A DNA stretch of 64,000 nucleotides from Chaenocephalus aceratus (Eukaryota; Chordata; Actinopteri; Perciformes; Channichthyidae). The stretch is from NCBI GenBank assembly GCA_023974075.1, contig JAMFTG010000044.1, positions 434,001-498,000 of the forward strand, written 5' to 3'. The translations under genes and the position numbers were made by a program. Below are positions 44,561 to 56,499 of this stretch, in pieces. Position 1 is the stretch's first letter. The number at the start of each line of letters is the position of its first letter. Under the pieces are notes generated by a model, which searched no databases, was not told the origin of the DNA, and saw only the letters and a program-made list of their open reading frames with translations.

Positions 44561-45754
44561 ACGATTCAAATCCATGAATTGAACACTGAATCGTGAAGCG
44601 CTTTTAACGTGCATTTGAGTTCTGCTGTTCACCGCATGCACTGGTTGTTGTTGAAGGTGTGTGATAGCCAGTGTTGGATAGCAACATCGTACATCTCCTG
44701 ACATTTCTCATCTCATCTGTTTGAAAGTGTTCACAGAATAATTCATATGCGGCTCACTCACGTTCCAGCAGGTGAGATACAGGTAGTCTTACAAGTAGCT
44801 TTCTCTGCTTGCTGATGATGGAGCGCTTTTCTTCTAAACTCTATTCTTTCCCCCGAGTAGTGCCTTGAAGAATCTGGCGAGCTGCCTATAAAACATAGAA
44901 TGAATCACAATGAAAAACTTTGTGAGGACATTCTTTCCTCAAATGTTTAGGTTCGTTGGTTCAGGATGTGTAGCGCCCCCATCCCCCATCCAGTTATTAC
45001 ACTGGCCAGAGGCGCGGTGCGCAGAGAGAAGAAAGACAGAACTCAAGTCACAACAGGAGGGAGTAGAAACTAAACACACCCCACGAACACAACAACAGCA
45101 AGTGAGCCTAGGAGTATGTTCCTAGTTCAAACATCTCGTTAAATTAACAACTCGTTGAATAAATTAAAATCCAGTATCATTAGGATTGCATTTTCACTTG
45201 GATTTCTTTAGTCAATACTTACAAATGATGGCTGCAGGTTCAAAGTCTCAGTCAGGAGATTACTTGATGTGGATTCCTCCATTGAAGCGTCTGCAGAACT
45301 TGGTGCGTTAGTGGCAATGGCCGTCTGTGGAGAATCGGTGAAGGGACAAAGACTTCTTAAAACATATCGATGATGTCAACTTCAGACGGGATCAGGCAAT
45401 GCCATCACACATGTCCTACATCAGTCCTACCCATATGTGAGCAGCTAATCATCAGCACAGCTGGACCGATACGTGGGAAACTGTGCACGCACACTCCCAG
45501 GAGGCTAGGAAGAACCTCTGCCCCACGCTTTTCAAATCGCCTCAAGGTGGCAACAGCCCACTTCCATGTGTTGGCTATAACTCTTGAACCCTTGGCCATT
45601 TGTGCTGGACTCGGTTTTCCACCAGTGTGCATTTTCTCCAAAACACACTTTCTGCTGCTACTTCTACAGATTCTGAACAAAACTCATACACATGGTACAC
45701 GTCTCTGCAGCCATGTGGTCATCTTTTTGCATTTATTGGGCCCCCCTCAGAAAT

Positions 45755-46190
45755 CCTAGATCCAGGACATGGTTAAACCGTACACCCCAGCACGTGCACT
45801 CCGCTCTGCATCAGCCAAACGGCTCGCTGCACCCTCGCTGCGAGGGGGACCCAAGTTCCCATCAGCAGAAACACGTGGGTTTGCTATCCTGGCTCCAAGA
45901 TGGTGGAATGAGCTCCCATTGAAATCAGGACAGCAGAAAGCTCACACACCTTCCAGACTGAAACTCATCTCTTCGACTCCACCTCGAGCGATAGAACTAT
46001 TATCAAAGCACTAATAAAGGACTGGCTCCTCTAAAGCCAGTTGAGTAGCACTTGAAACGATTGGCTCTTTGAAACCTGATGTACTTTATGATTCTGTTTT
46101 CTTCAAGGTTGTGTCTTCCTGGTCGAATGTACTTATTGTAAGTCGCTTTGGATAAAAGCGTCAGCTAAATGTGACGTAATGTAAAAAATA
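45755..46190 (+). mobile_element. L2-like LINE 3' fragment inserted in copy B
   Basis: Reads MVKPYTPARALRSASAKRLA .. LAPRWWNELPLKSGQQKAHT, the end of an L2-type reverse-transcriptase ORF, then a 3' UTR closing with 'ggataaaagcgtcagctaaatgt' and a TAATG tail. Copy A lacks it at the corresponding site (near 42300), so the insertion came after the duplication. Confidence 0.85.
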
Positions 46191-46280
46191 ACTGGCCCCC
46201 CTCAGAAAATAACTGGCCCCCCCCGTCACATTGGTCTAGAACCGCCACTGTTTGAAGTCAAATATGAAGTGCTTTATAAA

Positions 46281-46416
<136 letters not shown>

Positions 46417-46869
46417 TCTTTTTTGATAATGCTTATAGTTAGACCGAGGATGAAAAACAAGAAGAAGAGATTGTTTCTTGGCCCAGACAGTGGAAATCAT
46501 ATTCTGGTAACACTGTTATAGTTTTGATGTCTTCAGTATAAATCTACAAAGTAGAAAACATTTAAATAAATAAAAACTTCGAATGAGAAGGTGTGGCTAA
46601 ACTTCTGACTCGTAGTGTAAATCCGGAATGAGCTGTAGCAACATACGAGTGATAGAGTATGTCTTAGTTCACCCATGCATCACATATGGGCCGAACCAAA
46701 GGAGAACTATATACAGAGGTCTTTGTGGATGACTAATATATATTATATACTAACAAGCAAACATTACAACATGCTAAACCTGAATCATATGGAGTGTGTG
46801 TGTTGTGCTTCTACCATCAGGTCTAGCAGATGTTGAGCTGACTGTCACCCCGCATGATAATAAGGTCAC

Positions 46870-49430
46870 GTCATGGAGCGCATGCGGATGTCTACAAGCC
46901 GGTGTCGAACCGAGCTCTGCCAAGTGTAAACATCGACATGTGTGCCGTCCACCGTGCTTTTCCTGGCTCCCAAAACAACTCTCACACCAACATGTACACC
47001 GAGATAGTACAAGCCTTCAGGGTTGCAAATCCATATGGTAGCAACGATAGGAGACAGTCGTTGAAGCCTTGTATTGGAATCCCCGTTTGTTTCCCGCTGT
47101 GAAACACATGCTGTACACACACTATGCAGTTGACTGAGAGAGACTTGACTTGTGTTGAAATGTCTACACAACTATTTGCAGAAATGTGTGTCTCGACACT
47201 GAATTCAAATCATTCATATTTTAACGGTTCATCTCATATTATTGAATTAAAAACTGCCGTCTGTATGAAACAATTTGAATTCACGGTAATGTGGGATTGT
47301 GTAAAGTCGAGGTAAGTCTACCCGAGGTGTTTACGACACAGTGGGTCATAGTTAGCATCTTCTCTTCTGAATGTTAATGTGATTTTTTTTTAAATGTTTT
47401 AATCTAGGAATGGGATCCGTGCTAGATTTGCTGCTTTTTAGCAATTTGCTTTGATTACATTGAGAGCACAACCACCGTTACCGTTAGTTACCGTTAGTTG
47501 CTATAACGCGAGTCATACGTCACAAAAAGGAATCGTGCAGGATTGCTCTGTCTCTGTACTGCCACCACTAATCTCATTACAACCCTTTTGAGTGCTACAA
47601 AAAGTCCCTTAGCAAGTCATCAATTATGTATCACACACGTAACAGCCACACACACACAGGTCTGACCATGTGCGTGGATATTCACACACTTTAATACGCT
47701 CGATTAAATCCATACCAAGATATCAATTAATAACTCGCACCCCTCAGTGCACGGCAATTACCACCGAGCCACTTCAGTGAGGCTCCACATGAAGACGTCG
47801 ATTAACCTTAAGCACTTTGCGGCTATGGTTGTCAATGGCACTTAGTGGGGAAAGTAATCCGAACCATGTACGACGAGTGTGGAAACCGTAAATTACTGCA
47901 GTCCTTTCAGGTAAAGGTGCCTTTTATTTAAGAAAAAAAGACTTCCCACGACAAGAAAAACACCCTTTTTATTTAATACTGGAATAATTGGAAGTGCCAA
48001 AGCAAAAAACCTGCGTAACCAGCAAATGGAAGAAGTGTTCAACTGCACTTCCTAGGTTTTTGAATTGTTTGAAACAGATTGGGCAGCTTGAGTGGTTTGA
48101 AAGGATACTTATATTTTCAACGGGGATGTTACCCTATCAAGCTAACGGCTCTCATCATCAACAAAAGCGCAAGCTCCGTTTTTAGAAACCAACATGTAGT
48201 TTATTTGTCGGATGACTCGACATATAGATGATTTCATAATTGTGGAAGCTTCTGTGGTGTTTCCCTTTAACCTTTAGAGACGGCTGGCGTTAACTAGCTA
48301 ACTTATGATTTAGCTATAGTTTTTCTTCAGCATTATTCAGCACATGTTTGATTATCTAATAATTGTTGTAAATATAAATAAAGATAGTTAGCTAGAACTA
48401 AGAAATTCAACACTGAGCATTTGTTTTAAATCTCTAATCTGGTCTGAACCGGTATCAGCCCGTGCACAATGTTTGGAAAGGTCTTTCATTTTCAAATAGT
48501 TGTACTCACTTGGTTCAACACTGTTATGAAACATATTCTTGAAATGAGTGGACAAACACGTTTTGATGTATCGACTGCTGCATGTTTCTATTGAGCTGGA
48601 TGTGTGTGTCACATTTTAAATCAGTTGTACGTATGGTGTGAACGGTGAGGCTTACTTGCATCTGGCTGATTGGAGTCATATTGGTTGATAAGCATAAGAA
48701 TGTGGGCCCTAATCCCTGAAGGACATATTATGTTCAGGCCACCAGTGCCTTTATTAAAGAGACCCAGGTCCTCTGATCCTGGGCTGCATCAGAACATGTT
48801 AAACAGGTTAAAGGAAATGTTGTGTATGTTTGTATTTCCATACCTACAGAGGGTAACTCTTTCAGAAGCATTTCTCCCATTAGTCTCCTTACGTTGTAAT
48901 GAAAGTCGTATGCACTTGTTTCTCTGTTGGTGTCCACATTTATTTGGTGTCATTTGAAAGAAACAGTTATTCAACACTTTGAATATACAGCGTTACAAGT
49001 TTTCGACATGCTGTGCAATACCATGATGTAACACACACTGTGTTCATGGTTCTTCTACATGTCTAATGACAGCAGCTTTAGGCTGATAAAACTATTATCC
49101 TCTGCCTCGCTCATGAGAGGAACAGCTGGAGAATTACAGCCTCGTCTACTGATTTTAATGTAACCATATATCGAGCCCGATTGTCGATTTAAAATGTGTG
49201 GGAACGTCATTGTTAGGAGACAGGGTTCGAGTTATCAACCAAAGCTGTTTGTAAACATTGTGTTTTCCATCGAAGTAAGAGGCAGATTGAGGAAATAGGT
49301 TTGAAGGGGCTTCAATTCTAATCGATCTCATTATCTTTTGATCACAATGTAATGTTTTTAATCATCTGGAAATGTTTAAATATTGTGGTGCTGTTCTCCA
49401 TGTGTTTAACCAGTTGACAATAAAACACAA
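46870..49430. other. Gene-poor stretch, no recognised feature
   Basis: Only short frames without splice support. 'accgttagttaccgttagtt' at 47480-47500 is a minor tandem repeat. Confidence 0.4.
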
Positions 49431-49435
49431 GATAA

Positions 49436-50645
49436 GATGGAACTTTATTTATCCCAATGTGGGAAATGTTTGTTGCAGCAGCATAAAACTCATGGCATTG
49501 TACAATACAAATTAAAAGACAAGAAATAAACAAGAAAGTAGAAATGTTGAATTTACAAATTAACAATAACAAGATATAAAGCAAGGTATTATATTTACAT
49601 AAGTATGTGACGGATGGAATATTAAATATTAGACTGACTATCTAAATGTACAGTGAACAGAAGAAAAGAGAAACTGTGGAGCAGAGAGTTCTCTTCCAGC
49701 CAGAGGTGATTTATTGGACAGAGTTATTGCAGTGGGCAGGAATGTGTTCCTGTATCGGTCCTTGTCAGCAGTCTGTTGGAGAAGGAGCTCCGCTGACTGT
49801 CCAGCTGCAGGTGGAGAGGATGGGGTTATCCATTACATTTAGCTGACGCTTTTATCCAAAGCGACTCACAATAAGTACATTCGACCAGGAAGACACAACC
49901 TTGAAGAAAACAGAATCATAAAGTACATCAGGTTTCATAGAGCCAAGCATTTCAAGTGCTGCTCAACTGGCTTTAGAGGAGCCAGTCCTTTGTTAGTATA
50001 TAAGTGCTTTGTTAATAGTTCTATCCTCGAGGTGGAGTCGAAAGAGATGAGTTTCAGTCTGGAAGGTGTGTGAGCTTTCTGCTGTCCTGATTTCAATGGG
50101 AGCTCATTCCACCATCTTGGAGCCAGGACAGCAAACCCACGTGTTTCTGCTGATGGGAACTTGGGTCCCCCTCGCAGCGAGGGTGCAGCGAGTCGTTTGG
50201 CTGATGCAGAGCGGAGTGCATGTGCTGGGGTGTACGGTTTAACCATGTCCTGGATGTAGGAAGGGCCAGATCCATTCGCAGCATGGTACGCAAGTACCAG
50301 TGTCTTGAAGTGGATTCTAGCAGTTACCGGAAGCCAGTGGAGGGAGCGGAGGAGCGGCGTGGTGTGGAACATTCAGGAAGGTTGAAGACCAGACGAGCCG
50401 CTGCATTCTGGATGAGCTGCAGAGGTCGGATGGCACATGCAGGTAGACCAGCCAGGAGGGAGCTGCAGTAGTCTAGGCGTGAGTGACGAGCCTGGACCAG
50501 AACCTGCGTGGCTTTATCCATGATGGACAGCAGCCTGCTCAGTGTCCTCCTCTCCACCACAGCTTCAAAGGAGTCCAGCTTGATGCCGATGACAGACCCA
50601 GCTTTCCTGATCAGGTTATTGATCCTGCTGGTGTCCCTGGCTCTG
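49436..50645 (-). mobile_element. Rex1-like LINE 3' part, split by an L2
   Basis: 50645-50505 on the minus strand reads INNLIRKAGSVIGIKLDSFE, VVERRTLSRLLSIMDKA, the C-terminus of a Rex1-like reverse transcriptase. 49830-49436 supplies its 3' part ('ctccttctccaacagactg', then the complement of 'gatggaactttatttatccc'). The two are interrupted by an L2 fragment. Confidence 0.65.
49831..50504 (-). mobile_element. L2-like LINE 3' fragment nested in Rex1-like LINE
   Basis: Minus strand: SRLDYCSSLLAGLPACAIRP, LQLIQNAAARLVFNLPECS, then after one frame change TPLLRSLHWLPVTARIHFKT, YIQDMVKPYTPAHALRSASA and LAPRWWNELPLKSGQQKAHT, and a 3' end matching the 45755 copy. Typical L2-clade order. The residues shared with the 45.8-kb copy are nearly identical, so both insertions are fairly young. 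Confidence 0.85.
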
Positions 50646-50723
50646 TGTTATAGGGATATCGATTTTATAGCTTTCCAACATTTCCTAGGATTATTCAGGT
50701 TTTCTGTGGTAACTGACAGATAG

Positions 50724-50778
50724 TACAGCTTACTTCCGGTTTACCCGGAAGTAAGCTGTACATGGGTTCCCATGTACA
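50724..50778. repeat. Two back-to-back perfect hairpins
   Basis: Stem one: TACAGCTTACTTCCGG (50724-50739) with its complement at 50745-50760, loop of 5. Stem two: TGTACATGGG (50757-50766) with CCCATGTACA (50769-50778), loop TT. The second stem shares four bases with the first arm, so the two folds compete. Confidence 0.9.
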
Positions 50779-50779
50779 C

Positions 50780-51470
50780 TTTATATTAAGGTACACAAAT
50801 CAACCATCAACTAGTTGTTGATTAACTTGCATATTAGCAGTATATTGGCTCTTTATTAGTAATTATCAAACACTTATTAATGCCATATTCTACAAGTAAT
50901 AAGCCGTTAGTTGAGAGTTTTTCCTCAATAACCCTCTAATTAGTGCTTACTTATTGCAAGTAAGGAAGTTGTTGTCCATGAGTTTTGGTCTCAATATGCG
51001 CTGCTCAATACGGGCCTAATAAGATAGTAGTACCACAATAATTGATATTCTCCCATAATAACACTTACTGTCATACCGGAAGTCAAACATGCTATTTTTG
51101 AGATGAAAGCCTTACATGTGAGTTTGGAAAACAAAAAATACGCTTATTTCAGATTTTCCTTGGCCAGACATATAGAGTACGTACACGATTTTATTGCTGA
51201 ATAAATTCTGGAGCAGCGGGATGGCCATATTGACTTGGTCATAAAGTGACCATAAATCCATAGGCATCTAATAATGAGCCTGTGTCACCAGCTGACAGAG
51301 GCATACGTCTTCTTCGTGGCTCAGAGGAACTAATGGGCCGGTTGTTGTAAATACAATCACAAGAGTTAGGACAGTGAGCCGGAGTCATTCTGCGCCACGC
51401 TGACAGTGATAAATTAACTTTAAATCGTGGAAGCGAAATACTTGACTATCAGCATGTAATCATTGGCTGA
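50780..51470. other. No coding; possible MITE body
   Basis: 'ttatattaaggtacac' and repeated 'ttattaa' words follow the hairpins. No opposite terminus identified. Confidence 0.35.
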
Positions 51471-51475
51471 AGCTG

Positions 51476-51840
51476 TTACGAACTCAGACACTCAGGATGT
51501 AGGACCCGGGAGACAGAGGTAAAGTATTTGTAAGATACTTTATTTTCCAAATGCAGCATTGAACAACAAAAAAGGTAACGATCAAATCTCTCGCCGACCT
51601 GACCATAGCAAGAGACAATGGAACTGACGGGGAACACGGGGAGACAGGGGAATGTATACACATGAGGAACAGGTGGGAACCATCAGGGGCAGGACTGACG
51701 CTGATGAGCACAGGAGAAAGGAGAAAGGATGCCAGGTGAAAACAATCAGGAAGCCTGGAGTGAGGGATAATTGGTGAGATAACACAAACATAAAACAACA
51801 TGAACCTCGCTGGCATTTCTGTCGGTGTGTTGAGGCCTTA
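51476..51840 (-). repeat. Possible LTR-like repeat
   Basis: Starts TGTTACGAACTC and carries the complement of AATAAA-like signals near 51539-51544, with purine-rich 'acaggggaatg' stretches resembling the 36144 LTR in style. The right border and target duplication are not clear. Confidence 0.35.
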
Positions 51841-51849
51841 GAGCTCCGT

Positions 51850-52550
51850 CAACACACTGAACCTCTACTTTGGAGTGAGCAGACTTGTTGCTATTTAAAG
51901 CCAGCACACGGTGGTGAAATAATGAAAATGTGTTTCAGCTCAGAATGTTCCATTTCTCAAAATGTGTTTTAAATAAATGCATGAAAGTTCACAGAGCTTA
52001 TTAGATGCCTCGCTCACAACTCAAGCATTTTAATGAAAGCGCTAAATTATAAAAGGAAATTTAAACCCATTACCACCTAGGCAATTTCAAAACACTGGGA
52101 CTTGGCGTCGGCAGGCAATTCAGCGTATTGATTCAAAAGTCAGCAATATAACAATTCGCATTGCCTTTGCAGGGGAGCCAAAAACCACCTTATCATACAA
52201 CATATTTCAGCTTGGTCCCACCTCTTGGATCACACAGGACACGACTACACTTAGCTTTCTTTAACGAACGTTAAGAGGGTGTCTCCATATGGTACTGGAC
52301 CGACCACTGGTAACACACATCCTATCAGCACCTGGTTAGCTCGCTAATTAACAATTATATTGTGTTTGTTTAATCTGTACAAAAACTAAAATTGAGTGTT
52401 TTATGTGCTCGACTTTTTCTTGGCTGAGACCTGTTGCCAAGCAACTAGCATATATTCCAGAAAGTGACTGCCAAGAAACACTTTGGCTTTCACAGATTAA
52501 ACAAATAATATGCAGCGTTTATTAATGACCATTTGGTGGTGGTTAGATGC
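51850..52550. other. No recognised feature
   Basis: No coding or repeat termini seen. Confidence 0.4.
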
Positions 52551-52557
52551 TCTCTTA

Positions 52558-53241
52558 TGGCGCGTTTCCACTGCAGCGGGGAGCTCGCTTTAAGCGTGCC
52601 GAGCCTGTCCTAATTCACAGTTTTTCTGGCCCCATAAAATCGTGGTTCTAGGGCCAGGAACAACCAGGCTGAGTCGGGCTGAGCATGCTAAACTAGAGAG
52701 ATCGCTGGCCAGGGGGCTACAACTACAACAAGATGAACATATCTGACCGTGATTTAATTGTAATACACGTTTCAAAATGATGCCGAAGTAACAACACACT
52801 GATACCGGTTAGTAAAAACCATGAATTAATGCTTTGACAAGTCTGCAGACAGACGGCAGAGAAAACCTTTAAAATGCGTGTTTTCTGAATGGAGATCGGC
52901 TAAGCTAACGTTATATATGCTCCGACCGTCCACACTCACACAACGGCCTACAGACATAAACAAACCAGCGACTGTATTCTCCATGACACAGGCAGTCTGT
53001 GGTTTGGACTTGTTTAACTTCTGTCTAGTTTCTGAACAGATATGAGGAGCTGTGAGCTCTGAGGGCTAACCGCTAACGGCTGTGTTGTTTTTCTGGGGCG
53101 CTCATTGAAGATGACGTCACGGCTCCGCCTACACTGCGTTACTATAGTAACTACCCCAGTTCCTAAACTGTAATGGAAGCGCAGCATTAAAGAGAGCCGG
53201 GCCTAATAAGGCCGAGCGAGGCCTGCAGTGGAAACGCGCCA
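52558..53241. mobile_element. PIF-Harbinger-type MITE, complete
   Basis: 684 bp. Inverted ends TGGCGCGTTTCCACTGCAG and complement (19 bp, perfect) with TTA on both sides (52555-52557, 53242-53244). A 3-bp TWA duplication is typical of PIF-Harbinger. No coding. A partial inverted copy is at 16525-17003. Confidence 0.88.
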
Positions 53242-53244
53242 TTA

Positions 53245-53700
53245 GAGACTGCTGGCTGGAGCCTGACTTTAAAACAAATATGTATAATACAGACCTCAAT
53301 ATTCACTTTGTCCCCAGAAAGCAAATACGCTTCAATATGTGGTGTTCCTCAGGGCTCCATCTAAGACACTTTTCTCTTTGGCCTAAATAGGACAGCTATG
53401 GCTTAGTGATATGGACGTCAACCAAACAGAGGGTCAGCGGTTCAATATCCAGCCCCTGAAGTCAACTTGTTGAAGTTTCCTTGAAGCTAACTAACCCCAA
53501 ATCAATCCTGTAGCCATCTCTACGGTATAACAGTGACTGAGACATCAATATTGACCACACATAGTTTGCCCTTGTGGGTAAAACACAAGCAGTACCAACA
53601 ACAGGCCTGCCGTTTACAAACGGTTGATACATAAGAAAATACAACATTACATGTCTTGATTATGTGCTTTTACGTAAATCATGAAATTATTAATATAATT
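53245..53700. other. No recognised feature
   Basis: Spacer without supported features. Confidence 0.4.
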
Positions 53701-53707
53701 ATTTTAT

Positions 53708-54545
53708 AGTGATGTTCGCGAACGATCCGATTCTTTTGAACGAACGAAGGGAACCGAGTCGTACTTGGTGAGAGCCGTTCTTTTTATCGTTGGTTCTCTG
53801 CCTGCCATGAATCCACTCGCCTTTACGGGAACTTGCTTTGCTGAATGCGAATGTGCCGTAGATGATGGCGTAACGCTTGAGCAGTAGTGTTGGAGCTATA
53901 TATCTCTTTATATTATTTAATAGTTTAAACATTTATTTTCTTGCTGTTTATAGTGTTTTATTATCATTTAAATGTATTCTTAATTAGCGTCATAAGTTAA
54001 AGTAGTTTCTATGCTTTTATTTTGAAGGCATGTTTTGGGCATTGGGTGATTAGAGCACCTGGTGTAATTGTATATATTGGAGACAGGTGGAGGTGGAGCC
54101 AGAGCACTCGTAGGCAAACGGTTTTTTAGCAGGGTGTTGCAAGCCACACAAGGGAAAGCCATAGGAAAGGCTTAAGGGACAAGATATAGGAAACCTGTTC
54201 ATTGTATTTTGTTATAGGAATAAAATGCACAACGGAGAATCTTGTCTGGACCTGGATCATTGCCCTGCGTAATATCCGCTAGCTAGTGCCTCAGCGGCTG
54301 TTAAGTTATCTGTTTTAGTTCTATATGATTTTGGCCGCTACAAGTAGCTTGGCTGAGAGATGGAGCGAGTTATACATTTTTCTGTGAGTAACAGTAGATT
54401 TCTGGCGATACAGTCAATCATTATCCTGGTGATTATTTCACAGATAAACCGACTAACCCCGCCCCCTTAAGAATAACAACGGCTCTCGGAAAGGAACCGA
54501 GCCATGAGATCCGGCTGCCTTGAAAGAGCCGTAGTTCCCATCACT
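53708..54545. mobile_element. hAT-like MITE (AGTGATG ends)
   Basis: AGTGATG at the left and CATCACT at the right are inverted ends. Inside them are 'cgattcttttgaacgaacgaag' and 'ggctctcggaaaggaaccgagcc', the subterminal motifs of a common fish MITE. The flanking 8-mers differ at several positions, so the duplication has decayed. Confidence 0.55.
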
Positions 54546-55545
54546 GTTATGTTACTGTGCTTTGACTTGTACAATCCCAGTCTATTTCTTGTGCATGTGT
54601 GTCTTGCATTGTTAAGCCTTAATTCACTAAGTACCATCTTTGAGTAAAGATGAAAGGCTCTTTTGGGGACATACAGAGTGTCTTTGTCCGTGAATGGATC
54701 CCCTGAAGGGAAAGTGCCGGAACCACTGTTGCACACATGAAGAAAGTCAAGGAGTAGGTTTGGGGACATGGTCGCTGAAATGCAAAAAACACTGTAAATA
54801 AGTATAAATCAGTGATGGAATGTAATGAAGTACAATTACTTAAGCACGGTACTTGTACTTTCCCTTTGTATTTTTTAATCGTGTGCTACTTTATACTCCA
54901 CTATCTTTTGGAATCCAACATTGTACTTAATATACTTTTTAGGCTTAAATGATTAGAAATCAACTATATATACTTATAGGTTAAGATATGCAGAAGTATG
55001 AGAAAGTATTCAAATGAATTCCACCTTTGCCAGCACCATGTATGTATCAATATTCACAGTAATTTAAATACTGTGAATATGTATATACTGTATATATGAT
55101 TCTGTAATTGGCCATAAACATAACGAATATTCTTAATGTTGGTACGATAAGTATATTTGGATGCTGATACTTTGTGCTTCAAACTTCATTTTGAATGCAG
55201 GACTTTTGCTTGTAAGAAGATGTTTTTACATTTTAGTAAGAAACCTCTCCGTATCTTAGTCATCCGTCACGTGAGGACTGCTTCGAGCTGAAAGGTGGAG
55301 CAGGCCTGTGGTGAAACGCTCCGATGTGTGACTTCCTCTGAGGGATTTATGCAAAAGAAAATGATTATGTGTCTGAGTAAGGTTCAAGGTTCTTTATTGT
55401 CAAACTAACATAGCTACAGAGTAATGTTGTCGTTTGTATAACTCCAAAAAGGATGTTAAAGTGTAGGTGATGGCTCCGGCAGTAACAGATACAGAAAAAC
55501 TGATTTTTAAATTAGGATTTAAAAAAAAAAAAGGTAACTGTATTC
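54546..55545. other. Repeat debris without coding
   Basis: 'cagtgatggaatgtaatgaagtac..aagtacttgtac' (54812-54860) resembles fish MITE ends with AGTAC words. A LINE-like 3' end is at 55380-55440. Confidence 0.35.
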
Positions 55546-55546
55546 C

Positions 55547-56481
55547 ATAACAGTAACATACATTTTTCTTTTTATGTAATCAGATTACTGGTAAAAACAA
55601 AAAAAAATTTAATGGGATAATTAGCAAGATAACAGTGCTACAGTACATTTGAAAATAATGCAATTTATTATAGGTAGACATACTTTTATACATTAAGCGC
55701 TTTATAAATGTAATGTATTATTATACTGCCTACATTTACTTTTTTAAGACGTTAGGTGAAAACCTGATTTTGCTTTCAATTATTGTATTGACTAAAACAA
55801 CATTTGTAAACTTTACTGGCTTAGTCCATAATTTACGACGACACATCTTAAGGGCAGGGTTTCTCAAACTTTTTCATTCCAAGGACACTTAACCAATAAA
55901 AAAACACTCGCGGACCACCTAACTCCACAAATATCAAAAGACACATCGTTTTCTAGAACAGATTACAAATCGCCTGAAAATGTACAAACAAGTGGCAACA
56001 TGTGTGACGAAGGTGTTGCGCTGGGCTATTTCATGCAATCGAAAGTGAAACTTAAGCTCGCTCCATTACGGAGATATTCCGCGAGAGTGCGGAAAACTTA
56101 AATGTATTTATTTATTTCAAAATGTGAAATGTTACCAATATATTCACGGACCACTAGGGGGCGCTCACGGACCACACTTTGAGTAACAGTAACATACATT
56201 TTTCTTTTATGTAATCAGATTATTGGTAAAAAAATCTTTTTTAATGGGGATAATTAGCAAGATAACAGTACTACAGTACATTTGAAAATAAATGCAATTT
56301 ATTATAGGTAGACATACTTTTATACATTAAGCGCTTATAAATGTAATGTATTATTATACTGCCTACATTACTTTTTTAAGAAGTTAGGTGAAAACCTGAT
56401 TTTGCTTTCAATTATTGTATTGACTAAAACAACATTTATAAACTTTACTGGCTTAGTCCATAATTTACGACGACACATCTT
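55547..56481. repeat. ~300-bp direct duplication flanking a MITE-like repeat
   Basis: 55547-55850 and 56187-56481 are near-identical direct copies ('aacagtaacatacattttt' to 'ttacgacgacacatctt'). Between them lies the MITE-like repeat 55856-56185, whose left end is CAGGGTTTCTCAAAC and whose right end breaks off at 'cacactttgag', running straight into the second copy. Confidence 0.85.
55856..56185. mobile_element. Dispersed hAT-type MITE, copy 2
   Basis: Matches 218-490 across most of its length. The left terminus is intact. The right terminus lacks its last ~8 bases compared with the copy at 505. Confidence 0.65.
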
Positions 56482-56499
56482 TGATACAAAATATCTTGG

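Noticed and set aside
50324..50560. Independent gene start at 50560 on the minus strand
   Set aside because: It is a hybrid of Rex1-like and L2-like LINE coding across the insertion point.
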